DNA of 64,000 nucleotides from Promicromonospora sukumoe (GTDB lineage Bacteria; Actinomycetota; Actinomycetes; Actinomycetales; Cellulomonadaceae). The notes under the pieces were generated by a model. The model ran no database searches and was not told where the DNA came from. It was given only the letters and a program-made list of their open reading frames with translations. The stretch spans positions 1,240,001 to 1,304,000 of the forward strand of contig NZ_JACGWV010000001.1 in assembly GCF_014137995.1 (NCBI RefSeq), written 5' to 3'. Below are positions 8,309 to 17,171 of this stretch, in pieces (the first letter of the stretch is position 1; each line of letters begins with the position of its first letter). The translations under genes and the position numbers were made by a program.

Positions 8309-9298
8309 GTGGCGACGACGACTGTGAGCGCGCGTGTGGACGCGGAGCTGGTCCGGCGTGGGCTGGCCCGTTCGCGGCGCCATGCCGCGGACCTCGTCGC
8401 GGCCGGGCGCATCACGGTCGCGGGCAAGGTGGTGGCCAAGCCGTCGACGTCGGTGTCCGACGGCGACAAGGTGACGGTCGCGCCCGGGCCCGACCTGGAG
8501 CACGAGTTCGCGTCGCGCGCCGCCCTCAAGCTGGCCGGCGCCCTCGACGCGCTCGCTCGTGTGCCCGGCGCGCCGGTGGTCGAGGGCGCGTTCTGCGCCG
8601 ACCTCGGCGCCTCGACCGGCGGATTCACGGACGTGCTGCTGCGCCGCGGCGCCGAGCACGTGGTCGCGATCGACGTGGGGCACGACCAGATCGTTCAGGC
8701 GCTGCGCGACGACGACCGGGTGACGGTGGTCGAGGGCCTCAACGTCCGCGACCTGGTGCCGGGCGACCTCGCCCGCACGCCGGACCTCGTGGTGGCCGAC
8801 CTCTCCTTCATCTCCCTGACCGTGGTGCTGCCTGCCGTCGCGGGCGTGCTCGGCCCGGGCTCGCAGGCGCTGCTCATGGTCAAGCCGCAGTTCGAGGTCG
8901 GGCGCGAGCGCCTGGGCAGCGGCGGCGTGGTGCGCGACCGGTCCCTGCACGCGGAGGCGGTCACCACGGTGCTGAGCACGGCCGAACGCCTCGGCCTGGT
9001 GGCGCGGGCGGTCGTGCCGAGCCCGCTGCCCGGGCCGAGCGGGAACCGCGAGTTCTTCGTGTGGCTGGCCCCGGACACGACCACGCCCGACGACGACCTG
9101 GCCCTGGCGGCCGCCGTCGAGACGGCGGTGGCCTGGGACCCGGTGCTGGGCGAGCCCGCCGCACGGGCCGGCCACCCGCCGGAGCCGCCGGCCGTCGTCG
9201 TGCACGGGCGGCAGCCGGACGAGCAGGAACAGCACGACCAGCAGGACCAGCAGGAACAGGACCAGCAGACCGACGAGCAGAAGGAGCCCCGACCGTGA
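8309..9298 (+). CDS. tlyA: TlyA-type rRNA 2'-O-methyltransferase with long Gln/Asp/Glu tail
   Basis: The GTG start at 8309 gives 329 residues. Residues about 8-65 are an S4 RNA-binding domain (RVDAELVRRGLARSRRHAADLVAAGRI). An FtsJ/RrmJ-type Rossmann methyltransferase follows (CADLGASTGGFTDVLLRRGA is the SAM loop; DLVVADLSFISLTVVLP). TlyA methylates ribose in 16S and 23S rRNA in mycobacteria and affects capreomycin susceptibility. Mycobacterial TlyA has about 268 residues; here the core ends near 275 and a tail rich in Q, D and E follows (DEQEQHDQQDQQEQ), encoded by imperfect CAG/GAC repeats. The stop overlaps the nadK start (GTGA). Confidence 0.9.
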   Translation: MATTTVSARVDAELVRRGLARSRRHAADLVAAGRITVAGKVVAKPSTSVSDGDKVTVAPGPDLEHEFASRAALKLAGALDALARVPGAPVVEGAFCADLGASTGGFTDVLLRRGAEHVVAIDVGHDQIVQALRDDDRVTVVEGLNVRDLVPGDLARTPDLVVADLSFISLTVVLPAVAGVLGPGSQALLMVKPQFEVGRERLGSGGVVRDRSLHAEAVTTVLSTAERLGLVARAVVPSPLPGPSGNREFFVWLAPDTTTPDDDLALAAAVETAVAWDPVLGEPAARAGHPPEPPAVVVHGRQPDEQEQHDQQDQQEQDQQTDEQKEPRP

Positions 9299-10242
9299 CC
9301 CGGCGCGTCCTCATCGTGACCCATGGCGGCCGCCCCCGGGCGGTCGCCGCGCTCGCCGAGGCGCTGCGCGAGCTGAAGGCCGCGGGCTTCGAGTACACCC
9401 TGCACGACGACGCCCTCGCGGAGGAGTTCGGCGACCACATGGCCGCCAAGCGTGTCGCGGAGGGCGTGCACAACGCCGAGGCCGTGATGGTGCTCGGCGG
9501 CGACGGCACGATCCTGCGCGCGGCGGAGCTGACCCGTGGCACCGAGGTGCCGCTGCTCGGCGTGAACCTGGGCCACGTGGGCTTCCTCGCGGAGTCGGAG
9601 CGGGAGGACCTGCGCGCCGCCGTCCAGCGGCTCGTTGCCCGCGACTACGACGTGGAGGAGCGCGCCACGGTCGAGGTGACGGTGCACCTGCCGGGCACCG
9701 CGGAGCCGGTCGTGGGCTGGGCGCTGAACGAGGCGACCGTCGAGAAGGCGTCGCGCGACCGCATGCTCGAGGTCGCGATCGGGGTGGACGGCCGGCCGCT
9801 GCTGTCGTTCGGCTGCGACGGCGTGGTGATGTCCACGGCGACGGGCTCGACGGCGCACGCGTTCTCGGGCGGCGGGCCGGTGATCTGGCCCGACGTCGAC
9901 GCCGTGCTGATGGTGCCGCTGTCCGCGCACGCGCTGTTCGCGCGGCCGCTGGTCATCGGCCCGAAGTCGAGGTACACGGTCGACGTGCTGCCCCAGTCGA
10001 CGGTCGAGGGCGTGCTCACCTGTGACGGGCGCCGGGAGATCCGGCTGCCCCGCGGGTCTCGCGTCGTCGTGCGCCAGGGGGGTACGGTGCGGCTCGCACG
10101 GCTGTCCAACGCACCGTTCGCGGACCGCCTCGTGTCCAAGTTCAACCTTCCCGTGTCGGGCTGGCGGGACCGTGTCGGGTCGGGGCACGTCGAGGCGCAA
10201 GATGTACCTTCTGACCCAGCCGACACCACACCAGAACATTAA
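9295..10242 (+). CDS. nadK: NAD kinase
   Basis: This enzyme phosphorylates NAD to NADP. The GTG start at 9295 overlaps the tlyA stop and gives 315 residues. The diagnostic GGDGT motif is present (VLGGDGTILRAAEL), with the second conserved block LNEATVEKASRDRMLEV and the glycine-rich STATGSTAHAFSGGGP segment of the substrate site. The length and the order tlyA-nadK-recN match other actinobacteria. Translation appears coupled along the operon; recN starts 8 bp after the stop. Confidence 0.95.
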   Translation: MTRRVLIVTHGGRPRAVAALAEALRELKAAGFEYTLHDDALAEEFGDHMAAKRVAEGVHNAEAVMVLGGDGTILRAAELTRGTEVPLLGVNLGHVGFLAESEREDLRAAVQRLVARDYDVEERATVEVTVHLPGTAEPVVGWALNEATVEKASRDRMLEVAIGVDGRPLLSFGCDGVVMSTATGSTAHAFSGGGPVIWPDVDAVLMVPLSAHALFARPLVIGPKSRYTVDVLPQSTVEGVLTCDGRREIRLPRGSRVVVRQGGTVRLARLSNAPFADRLVSKFNLPVSGWRDRVGSGHVEAQDVPSDPADTTPEH

Positions 10243-10250
10243 GGAGTCAG

Positions 10251-12005
10251 GTGCTCGAGGAGATCGCTATCGAGAACCTGGGCGTCATCCGCTCGGCCCG
10301 GGTACCCCTGTCGGACGGCCTGACCGTCATCACGGGTGAGACGGGCGCGGGCAAGACGATGGTGCTCACGGGGCTGAACCTGCTCATGGGCGCCAAGGCG
10401 GACCCGCAGTCGGTGCGCCCTGGCGCGTCGTCGGCGGCGGTCGAGGGGCGCGTGCGCGTCTCCGGGCGCGACGCCGTGCTGGGCCGCGTCGACGAGGCGG
10501 GCGGCGAGGTGGAGGACGACGGCACCGTCGTGATCCTGCGCACCATCGCCGACGGCCGCTCGCGCGCCCACCTGGGCGGCCGTGCCGTGCCGCAGGGCGT
10601 GCTGGCGGAGATCGCCGAGGACCTGTTCACGGTGCACGGCCAGGCCGACCAGCTCCGCCTGCGCACCTCCGGCAAGCAGCGCGACGCCCTGGACACGTTC
10701 GTGGGCCCCGCCCACCAGCGCGTGCTGGCCGCGTACCGCGCCGCGTGGACCGAGCGCGGCGGCCTGCTGGCCGAGATCACTGACCTGGAGGCGCGCGGCG
10801 CCGAGCGGGCCCGCGAGGTCGAGCTGCTGCGGATCGGCCTGGAGGAGATCGAGCGGGTCGACCCGCAGACGGGCGAGGACGTCGAGCTGCAGGCGCTGAT
10901 CGAGCGGCTGTCCAACGCGGAGGCCCTGCGCACCGCGGCCACGGAGGCGCACGAGGCCGTCGCGGGCGAGGACGCCGACGGCGCCCGGGAGAACGCGATC
11001 GCCCTGGTGGAGCGGGCGCGCCGCGCGCTGGACGCCGCCGCGCACTCCGACGCCGCGCTCGGTGCCCTGGCCACCCGGTTCGCCGAGGTGGGCTACCTCC
11101 TGTCGGACGTGGCGACCGACGTCGCCGCCTACGTGGACGACCTGCAGGCGGACCCCGCCGGGCTGGAGACCGCGCACAACCGCATGGCGGAGCTGAACGC
11201 GCTGACCCGGTCGTACGGCGAGAGCATCGACGCGGTGCTGCAGTGGGCCAGCGACGCGGGCCTGCGCCTGCTCGACCTGGACGACGGCGGCGACCGCCTC
11301 ACCTCGATGCGGGCCCGCGTCGAGGAGCTGGACGGCGAGCTGAACCGGCTCGCGGAGATCCTCACGGCCGAGCGCTCGCGCGGCGCGTCCGACCTGGCCA
11401 CGGCCGTGACGAACGAGCTGCACGGGCTCGCGATGGGCGGCGCGCACCTGGTGGTCACGGTGGACCGGCTGGACCAGCCGGGCCCGTTCGGTGCCGACCA
11501 GGTCACGTTCCTGCTGGTGCCGCACCCCGGTGCCCCGGAGCGGCCGCTCGGCAAGGGCGCGTCCGGCGGTGAGCTCTCGCGCGTGATGCTGGCCCTCGAG
11601 GTCGCCCTGGCGACGTCGGGCGGCGCGGCCGCCGCGCGGACGGCCGAGACCCCGCGCAGCACCTTCGTGTTCGACGAGGTCGACGCCGGGGTCGGCGGCC
11701 GGGCAGCGGTCGAGGTCGGCCGCCGTCTGGCGCAGCTCGGGCGCACCACCCAGGTGGTCGTCGTGACCCACCTGGCCCAGGTCGCCGCGTTCGCCGACGC
11801 CCACCTCGTGGTCACCAAGAGCTCCGACGGCGACGCCGGCGCGAGCGACGGCGACGACGGGATGATCACGGTCACGGGCGTGCGCGAGGTCACCGCGGAC
11901 GCACGCGTCCGCGAGCTGGCGCGCATGCTGTCCGGCCAGGACGACTCGGAGACGGCGCGTACCCACGCCCTGGAGCTCCTGGAGTCCTCGGTCGTGGGAC
12001 GATAG
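10251..12005 (+). CDS. recN: DNA repair protein RecN
   Basis: This SMC-like ATPase acts in double-strand break repair (584 residues). The N-terminal half has Walker A GETGAGKT in the characteristic context IENLGVI..GLTVITGETGAGKTMVLTGL. A long alpha-helical coiled-coil middle follows, and the C-terminal half has the ABC signature SGGELSRVMLALE and Walker B FDEVDAGVGG. The GTG start at 10251 is preceded by AAGGAG. It sits 8 bp after nadK and 5 bp before steA. LexA control is common for recN, but no clear SOS box is visible in the very short upstream gap, so it is probably read from an upstream promoter. Confidence 0.95.
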   Translation: MLEEIAIENLGVIRSARVPLSDGLTVITGETGAGKTMVLTGLNLLMGAKADPQSVRPGASSAAVEGRVRVSGRDAVLGRVDEAGGEVEDDGTVVILRTIADGRSRAHLGGRAVPQGVLAEIAEDLFTVHGQADQLRLRTSGKQRDALDTFVGPAHQRVLAAYRAAWTERGGLLAEITDLEARGAERAREVELLRIGLEEIERVDPQTGEDVELQALIERLSNAEALRTAATEAHEAVAGEDADGARENAIALVERARRALDAAAHSDAALGALATRFAEVGYLLSDVATDVAAYVDDLQADPAGLETAHNRMAELNALTRSYGESIDAVLQWASDAGLRLLDLDDGGDRLTSMRARVEELDGELNRLAEILTAERSRGASDLATAVTNELHGLAMGGAHLVVTVDRLDQPGPFGADQVTFLLVPHPGAPERPLGKGASGGELSRVMLALEVALATSGGAAAARTAETPRSTFVFDEVDAGVGGRAAVEVGRRLAQLGRTTQVVVVTHLAQVAAFADAHLVVTKSSDGDAGASDGDDGMITVTGVREVTADARVRELARMLSGQDDSETARTHALELLESSVVGR

Positions 12006-12010
12006 AACGG

Positions 12011-13234
12011 ATGAAGCTGATCTCCCGACCCGAGAAGCGCGCCGACAAGAGCGCAGCCAAGAGTGCCGCCGACCAGGCCCCGGTGCTGCCGCAGGCCGTT
12101 GCCCACGGACCCGCCCGGATCGGAGCGCGCACCAAGGAGCTCACGTCGCGGCTCAAGCAGGGCGACATCGCCGTGATCGACCACGTCGACATCGACCGCG
12201 TCGCCGCCGACGCCCTGGTCTCCGCCGCGCCCGTCGCGGTCCTGAACGCCGCACCGTCCACGTCCGGCCGGTACCCCAACACGGGGCCCGACATCCTGGT
12301 CGAGGCCGGGATCGTCCTCGTCGACGACCTGGGCCCGTCCGTCATGGCGATCGACGAGCACGCCCAGATCGAGATCGTGGGCGGCGAGGTCGTCGTCGAC
12401 GGCGAGGTCGTGGCGACCGGCACGCACCAGACGCCGCGCACCGTGGCCGCGAACATGGCCGCCGCCCGCGAGGGCCTGTCGGCCGAGATCGAGCGGTTCG
12501 CCGAGAACACGATGACGTACCTGCGCCGCGAGCGGGACCTCCTGCTCGACGGCGTCGGCGTGCCCGACATCCGTACCCACATCGACGGCCGGCACGTGCT
12601 GATCGTGGTGCGCGGCTACCACTACCGGGAGGACCTGGCGCAGCTGCGGTCCTACATCCGGGAGAACCGGCCCGTGCTGATCGGCGTGGACGGCGGCGCC
12701 GACGCGATCATCGACGCGGGCTGGCAGCCCGACATGATCGTGGGCGACATGGACTCCGTGTCCGACCGGGCGCTGGCCTGCGGCGCGGAGATCGTGGTGC
12801 ACGCCTACCGCGACGGCAAGGCGCCCGGGCTGGAGCGCGTGAAGTCGCTCGGCGTGGAGCCGGTCGTCTTCCCCGCGACGGGCACCAGCGAGGACATCAC
12901 CATGCTGCTGGCCGACGACAAGGGCGCCGAGCTCATCGTCGCCGTCGGCACCCACGCCACGCTCGTGGAGTTCCTCGACAAGGGGCGCTCGGGCATGGCC
13001 TCCACCTTCCTCACCCGGCTCCGGGTCGGTGGCAAGCTGGTCGACGCCAAGGGCGTGTCCCGGCTGTACCGCACACGGATCTCGAACACCCAGCTCACGC
13101 TGCTGTCGGGCGCGGGTCTCGCGGCGGTGCTCGCCGCGCTCGCCTCGACCTCGGCCGGCCAGACCTTCTTCGGACTGATGGGGGCACGCTTCGACGACGT
13201 CGTGTCCTGGATCGGTAACCTCTTCGGCGGCTGA
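12011..13234 (+). CDS. steA: SteA-like cytokinetic ring protein (thiamin pyrophosphokinase-like domain)
   Basis: The 407-residue protein corresponds to Rv1697 and to the corynebacterial SteA, which localises to the division site. The middle has a thiamin-pyrophosphokinase-like fold (VLIGVDGGADAIIDAGWQPDMIVGDMDSVSDRAL) probably used structurally, and the C-terminus carries one hydrophobic segment (LTLLSGAGLAAVLAALAS) that would anchor it in the membrane. Position directly after recN and before the SteB/MctB-type gene is conserved. Involvement in septum cell-wall remodelling is family knowledge; no enzymatic activity is implied here. Confidence 0.85.
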   Translation: MKLISRPEKRADKSAAKSAADQAPVLPQAVAHGPARIGARTKELTSRLKQGDIAVIDHVDIDRVAADALVSAAPVAVLNAAPSTSGRYPNTGPDILVEAGIVLVDDLGPSVMAIDEHAQIEIVGGEVVVDGEVVATGTHQTPRTVAANMAAAREGLSAEIERFAENTMTYLRRERDLLLDGVGVPDIRTHIDGRHVLIVVRGYHYREDLAQLRSYIRENRPVLIGVDGGADAIIDAGWQPDMIVGDMDSVSDRALACGAEIVVHAYRDGKAPGLERVKSLGVEPVVFPATGTSEDITMLLADDKGAELIVAVGTHATLVEFLDKGRSGMASTFLTRLRVGGKLVDAKGVSRLYRTRISNTQLTLLSGAGLAAVLAALASTSAGQTFFGLMGARFDDVVSWIGNLFGG

Positions 13235-13278
13235 CCTGCGAGGATGCCTCCTCGCACGTATGCCGCCCCGACCTGACG

Positions 13279-13297
13279 CCGGGCGTGACACGCCCGG
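13279..13297. terminator. Small hairpin between steA and steB-like gene
   Basis: CCGGGCG (13279-13285) and CGCCCGG (13291-13297) form a perfect 7-bp stem with a 5-nt loop. It lies in the 89-bp gap between the two genes, without a U-tract. It could be a partial terminator or RNA processing site that lowers downstream expression. Confidence 0.4.
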
Positions 13298-13323
13298 AAC
13301 ATGCTTAAGGACCTCTCCCTACC

Positions 13324-14325
13324 GTGATCGACTTCCGATACCACCTCGTCTCGCTCATCTCCGTCTTCCTCGCCCTCGCGGTCGGTGTCATCCTCGGCGC
13401 CGGCCCGCTGCAGGGAGCGATCGGGGAGACGCTGACGGAACAGGTGGACGCGCTGCGCGCCGAGCGTTCCGACCTGCGCACCGAGCTGGACGCCACGCAG
13501 ACCGCGCTGGACGGCGACGAGCGCTACATCGAGGCCGTCGGCACGCGCCTGGTCACCGGCTCGCTCGAGGGTGACCGCGTGGCGGTGGTGCAGCTCGGGG
13601 ACGTCTCCCAGGAGGTGCACGACGGCGTGCTGAACCAGCTCGACACCGCGGGCGCCACCGTCGTGGCCAAGACGGAGCTCACCGACGCGTGGACCGATCC
13701 GGAGGAGGAGTCGACGCGCGAGACCGTCGCCTCGGGCCTCCGCGACGGCCTCGGCGACGCCGTCCCGGAGAACGACGACCCGAGCGCCGTGCTCGGCGCC
13801 GCGCTCGCCGTCGCGCTCACGGGCGACGACGGCGGCAGCACCCGCAGCTCGCAGGCCACCGACCTGGAGGCCCAGCTCGAGCGCTTCGGCTTCGTGGAGC
13901 CGGGCGAGGAGCAGACCGAGGCCGCGGAGGCGCTGGTGGTGCTCGTCGGCCCCGCCGGGCAGCCGCAGCAGACGGCCGACGGCGCCACCGAGGATGCCGA
14001 GCCGACGCCGGACGTCTGGACCGCCGTCGCGCAGGCCGCCCAGGAGGTCTCCGGCGCGGCCGTGCTCGCCGGGCCGACGGACGACCCGGGCGACGCCGTG
14101 CAGGCCGTGCGGGACAACGAGGAGCTCGCCGCCGAGATCACGACCGTCAGCGGTATCGACCGGCTCGTGGGCCGCATCAACGTGCCGCTCGCCGTCGCGG
14201 CCCGGCTCTCCGGCGTCGTCGGGCAGTACGGGCTCGAGGAGGACGCGACGCTCCCGCTGCCGCCGGCCCCCGAGGACACGTCCGGCGACACGGCCGGCGG
14301 CCCGACCGGCGAGACCGCGGGCTGA
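13324..14325 (+). CDS. SteB/MctB-family protein (DUF3186), single-pass membrane with coiled coil
   Basis: The 333-residue protein starts MIDFRYHLVSLISVFLALAVGVILG, the hallmark beginning of the Pfam family named after mycobacterial MctB (Rv1698, proposed copper transport) and including corynebacterial SteB, a division-site partner of SteA. One N-terminal transmembrane helix is followed by a coiled coil (TEQVDALRAERSDLRTELDATQTAL), an extracytoplasmic alpha/beta region and a Gly/Thr-rich tail. The adjacency to steA favours the SteB role over copper export. GTG is the start; the nearest purine-rich site, AAGGA at 13306-13310, is rather far, so the start has some uncertainty. Confidence 0.8.
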   Translation: MIDFRYHLVSLISVFLALAVGVILGAGPLQGAIGETLTEQVDALRAERSDLRTELDATQTALDGDERYIEAVGTRLVTGSLEGDRVAVVQLGDVSQEVHDGVLNQLDTAGATVVAKTELTDAWTDPEEESTRETVASGLRDGLGDAVPENDDPSAVLGAALAVALTGDDGGSTRSSQATDLEAQLERFGFVEPGEEQTEAAEALVVLVGPAGQPQQTADGATEDAEPTPDVWTAVAQAAQEVSGAAVLAGPTDDPGDAVQAVRDNEELAAEITTVSGIDRLVGRINVPLAVAARLSGVVGQYGLEEDATLPLPPAPEDTSGDTAGGPTGETAG

Positions 14326-14393
14326 CCCGGGACGAGCAGGGCCGCACGCGCGCAGCACACAACCGCAGGACCGACACAGACCGAGGGGTACTC

Positions 14394-15299
14394 ATGGGTG
14401 CAGGCAGGTTCATCGTCGCCGGCGTCGTGGCCGGGGTCGCGACCGCGTTCGCGCGCCGCAAGCTCGACGAGAAGGTCGCCGAGGGCTCCCTCGGCGGGGA
14501 CGAGACGTGGACGCGGACCAACCACCGCGGCGAGCCGATCAGCCTGCTGGAGGGCCCCGCGGTGACCGCGGGCCTCGTGGCCGGCGCCGCGGTCTCCGGC
14601 GGCACGGCCCCGGTCGCGACGGCGTTCGCCACGGCGGCCGCGGGCGGCTTCGGCCTCTACGACGACCTCGCCGAGGACACCGAGACCCGCACCAAGGGCC
14701 TGCGCGGCCACCTCGGCGCGCTCCTGGAGGGCCGACTGACCACGGGCGGCCTCAAGGTGCTCGGCATCTCCGGCTCGGCGCTCATCGCTTCGGCGGTCGG
14801 CACGCCGCGCACGGCGCGCACCGCGTTCGGCCACGTGGTCGACATCGGCCTGAACGGCGCGCTCATCGGCGGCACCGCCAACCTGATCAACCTCTTCGAC
14901 CTGCGGCCCGGCCGGGCGCTCAAGGCCGGCGTGGCCGCGAGCCTGCCGTTCGCGCTCGCCGGCACCGGCGCGGCGGGTGCCGTGCTGGGCGCGGCCGCCG
15001 CGGCGGCACCCGGTGACCTGGGGGAGAAGGACATGCTGGGCGACGGCGGCGCCAACGCCCTCGGCGCCCTGGTCGGCAGCCAGGTCGCGTTCAACGCGCC
15101 CCGGGCGGTGCGGTGGGCGACGCTCGCCGGCGTCGTCGGCCTGATGGCCGCCTCCGAGAAGGTGAGCTTCTCCCAGGTGATCGCCGAGAACGAGTGGCTG
15201 AACAGGGCCGACATGCTCGGCCGCCGCCCCGCGGCCGCCGTCGAGGAGTCGGTCGCCGAGCTCGCCCAGACCAAGCCTGTGGCCACCCCGGGCGCGTGA
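14394..15299 (+). CDS. MraY/WecA-like polytopic membrane protein with altered catalytic loop
   Basis: The 301-residue protein is largely hydrophobic. Three blocks resemble polyprenyl-phosphate phosphoglycosyl transferases: a YDD pair in FGLYDDLAEDTETRTKGLRGH (compare the DD motif of MraY), NLINLFDLRPGRALKAG where MraY and WecA have NLTDGLDGLA, and DMLGDGGANALGALVG where they have a GD-G motif. The central DGLDG signature is replaced by DLRPGRA, so activity may differ or be lost. The stop overlaps the start of the MurJ-like flippase gene (GTGA), implying co-function. The substrate is unknown; a lipid-linked cell-wall precursor is a reasonable inference. The ATG at 14394 was chosen because hydrophobic sequence begins there. 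Confidence 0.7.
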   Translation: MGAGRFIVAGVVAGVATAFARRKLDEKVAEGSLGGDETWTRTNHRGEPISLLEGPAVTAGLVAGAAVSGGTAPVATAFATAAAGGFGLYDDLAEDTETRTKGLRGHLGALLEGRLTTGGLKVLGISGSALIASAVGTPRTARTAFGHVVDIGLNGALIGGTANLINLFDLRPGRALKAGVAASLPFALAGTGAAGAVLGAAAAAAPGDLGEKDMLGDGGANALGALVGSQVAFNAPRAVRWATLAGVVGLMAASEKVSFSQVIAENEWLNRADMLGRRPAAAVEESVAELAQTKPVATPGA

Positions 15300-17044
15300 G
15301 CCGCACCCGGTCCCTGGCGAGCGCGGCGCTGCTCGTCACCGTCGTCACCCTCGCCAGCCGCATGGTCGGCTTCGGCCGCTGGCTCGCGCAGGGCGCGTGG
15401 CTCGGGTCCGACGGCGTCGGCACGGTCTTCAACTCCGCGAACCAGCTCCCGAACCTGCTGTTCGAGGTCGCGGCCGGCGGGGCGCTGGCGGGCGCCGTCG
15501 TGCCGCTGCTGGCCGGGCCCCTGGCCCGGGCCGCCTTCACCGCCGACGGGACCGCGGCCTCGAAGGAGCAGGCCTCGCGGATCGCGTCGGCGCTGCTGGG
15601 CTGGACCCTGGTGGTCCTCGTGCCGCTGGCGGGCCTCACGGCCCTGCTCGCGCGGCCCGTCATCAGCCTGACCGGCCTGGACGACCCGGTGCAGGTGGAC
15701 GTCGCCACGTCCTTCCTGCGCGTGTTCGCCGTCCAGGTGCCGCTCTACGGGCTGGCCGTCGTGCTGGGCGGCATCCTGCAGGCGCACAAGCGCTTCTTCT
15801 GGCCGGCGTTCGCGCCGCTGGTCTCCAGCCTCGTCGTGATCGTCGTCTACGGGGTGTTCGCCCTGCTGGCCGACGGCGACCAGCAGGACGTCGCCGCGCT
15901 CTCCACCCAGGCGCTGGTCTGGCTGGCGTGGGGCACCACCCTGGGCGTGCTGTTCCTGGCCCTGCCGCTCGTGGTGCCCGTGTGGCGCACAGGGCTGCGG
16001 CTGCGGCCCACGCTGCGGTTCCCGTCGGGGGAGGGGCCGCGCGCCGCGCGTCTCGCCTTCGCCGGCGTGGGCGCTCTCGTGGCGCAGCAGCTCTCGGTGT
16101 TCCTGACCCTGCGCGCGGCCAACGCGGCTGGCGGCGACGGCACCCTGTCGGTCTACCTGTACGCCCAGCAGGTCTACCTGCTGCCGTACGCGGTCCTGGC
16201 CTTCCCGATCGCGACCAGCGCGTTCCCGCACTTCGCGGAGCACGCCTCCGCGGGGCGGCTCCGGGAGCTGCGCGACCTGGTCGCGCGCACCACGCGGTCG
16301 CTCCTGCTCGTCACCGCCCTCGGCATGGCCGCGCTGATCGCGGCGGCCCCGTTCGTCGAGCAGGTCTTCGACCTCATCGTGCGGGGCGACGCGCCCGGCC
16401 TGGCCGCCGGGCTGATCACCATGGCGCCGGGGCTGATCGGGTTCGCGCTGATCCTGCACCTGTCGCGCGCGCTGTACGCCGTCGACCACGGGCGGGCCGC
16501 GGTGACCGCGACCGCGAGCGGCTGGGGCGTCGCGGCGGTCGGCGCGGCCCTGGTGCCGGTGCTGTTCGCGACCCGGACGCGGGAGTCGGACTGCTTCGAG
16601 GCCACCTCCGCCTGTGTCGACCTCGCGCTGCGGACCGACGTCATGGCGGCCCTGGGCGCCGTGGGCACCGCCGGGATGGTCGTGGCCGGGCTGGGGCTGC
16701 TCCTGGCCGTCCGGCGGCACCTGGGCGGGGACGCGCTCGGTGGCGTCTGGCGGGCGCTGCTCGTGCTCCTCGTGGCGGCCGCCGTCGGGGCCGCGGCGGG
16801 GCTGTGGGCGCCGTGGCAGCTCGGGCTGTCGGAGGGCTCTTTCTTCTCGGCGTCGCGCGCGACATCCGGCGAGGTGGAGTTCGACGGCGGCGCGTTCGCC
16901 GCCGAGCTGGGCCTCGGCCTGGCCTTCGGGCTGCTGGCCGCCGTGATCACGCTGGCGGTGGCCGTGCTGCTCGACCGCGACCTGCGCGCCGCCCTCGGCC
17001 CCCTGGTCAGGACGGTGGGGAGGAAGTTCTCCCGGAAGTCCTGA
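15296..17044 (+). CDS. MurJ/MviN-family lipid-linked precursor flippase
   Basis: This is a polytopic membrane protein of 582 residues with more than ten hydrophobic segments. The N-terminus ([19 protein letters not shown]) and the block [28 protein letters not shown] are typical of MviN/MurJ, which moves lipid II across the membrane; [27 protein letters not shown] is a second family block. Actinobacteria usually have another MurJ near the origin, so this may be a paralogue with a different lipid-linked cargo. It is translationally coupled to the MraY-like gene. The tail after the last helix is short and basic. Confidence 0.85.
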   Translation: MSRTRSLASAALLVTVVTLASRMVGFGRWLAQGAWLGSDGVGTVFNSANQLPNLLFEVAAGGALAGAVVPLLAGPLARAAFTADGTAASKEQASRIASALLGWTLVVLVPLAGLTALLARPVISLTGLDDPVQVDVATSFLRVFAVQVPLYGLAVVLGGILQAHKRFFWPAFAPLVSSLVVIVVYGVFALLADGDQQDVAALSTQALVWLAWGTTLGVLFLALPLVVPVWRTGLRLRPTLRFPSGEGPRAARLAFAGVGALVAQQLSVFLTLRAANAAGGDGTLSVYLYAQQVYLLPYAVLAFPIATSAFPHFAEHASAGRLRELRDLVARTTRSLLLVTALGMAALIAAAPFVEQVFDLIVRGDAPGLAAGLITMAPGLIGFALILHLSRALYAVDHGRAAVTATASGWGVAAVGAALVPVLFATRTRESDCFEATSACVDLALRTDVMAALGAVGTAGMVVAGLGLLLAVRRHLGGDALGGVWRALLVLLVAAAVGAAAGLWAPWQLGLSEGSFFSASRATSGEVEFDGGAFAAELGLGLAFGLLAAVITLAVAVLLDRDLRAALGPLVRTVGRKFSRKS

Positions 17045-17157
17045 CTTAGCGAGCGCAAAGGGCGCAACAGGGGCAGACTCGACAAGAACAGAGCAATACG
17101 TCCCACGCGGTAAGCGCGTGTGCTGGTTGTTACACCACCAGCACGCCGTACCTCGTT

Positions 17158-17163
17158 TAGGAT
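17158..17163 (+). promoter_or_regulatory. Candidate -10 element of pyrG
   Basis: TAGGAT at 17158-17163 lies 8 bp before the GTG start of pyrG, so transcription would begin at or next to the start codon and the message could be leaderless. No -35 at proper spacing is evident; TTGTTA at 17127 is too far. The 127-bp gap after the flippase gene is the longest in this block, consistent with an independent promoter. Confidence 0.35.
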
Positions 17164-17171
17164 GGAGTTCC

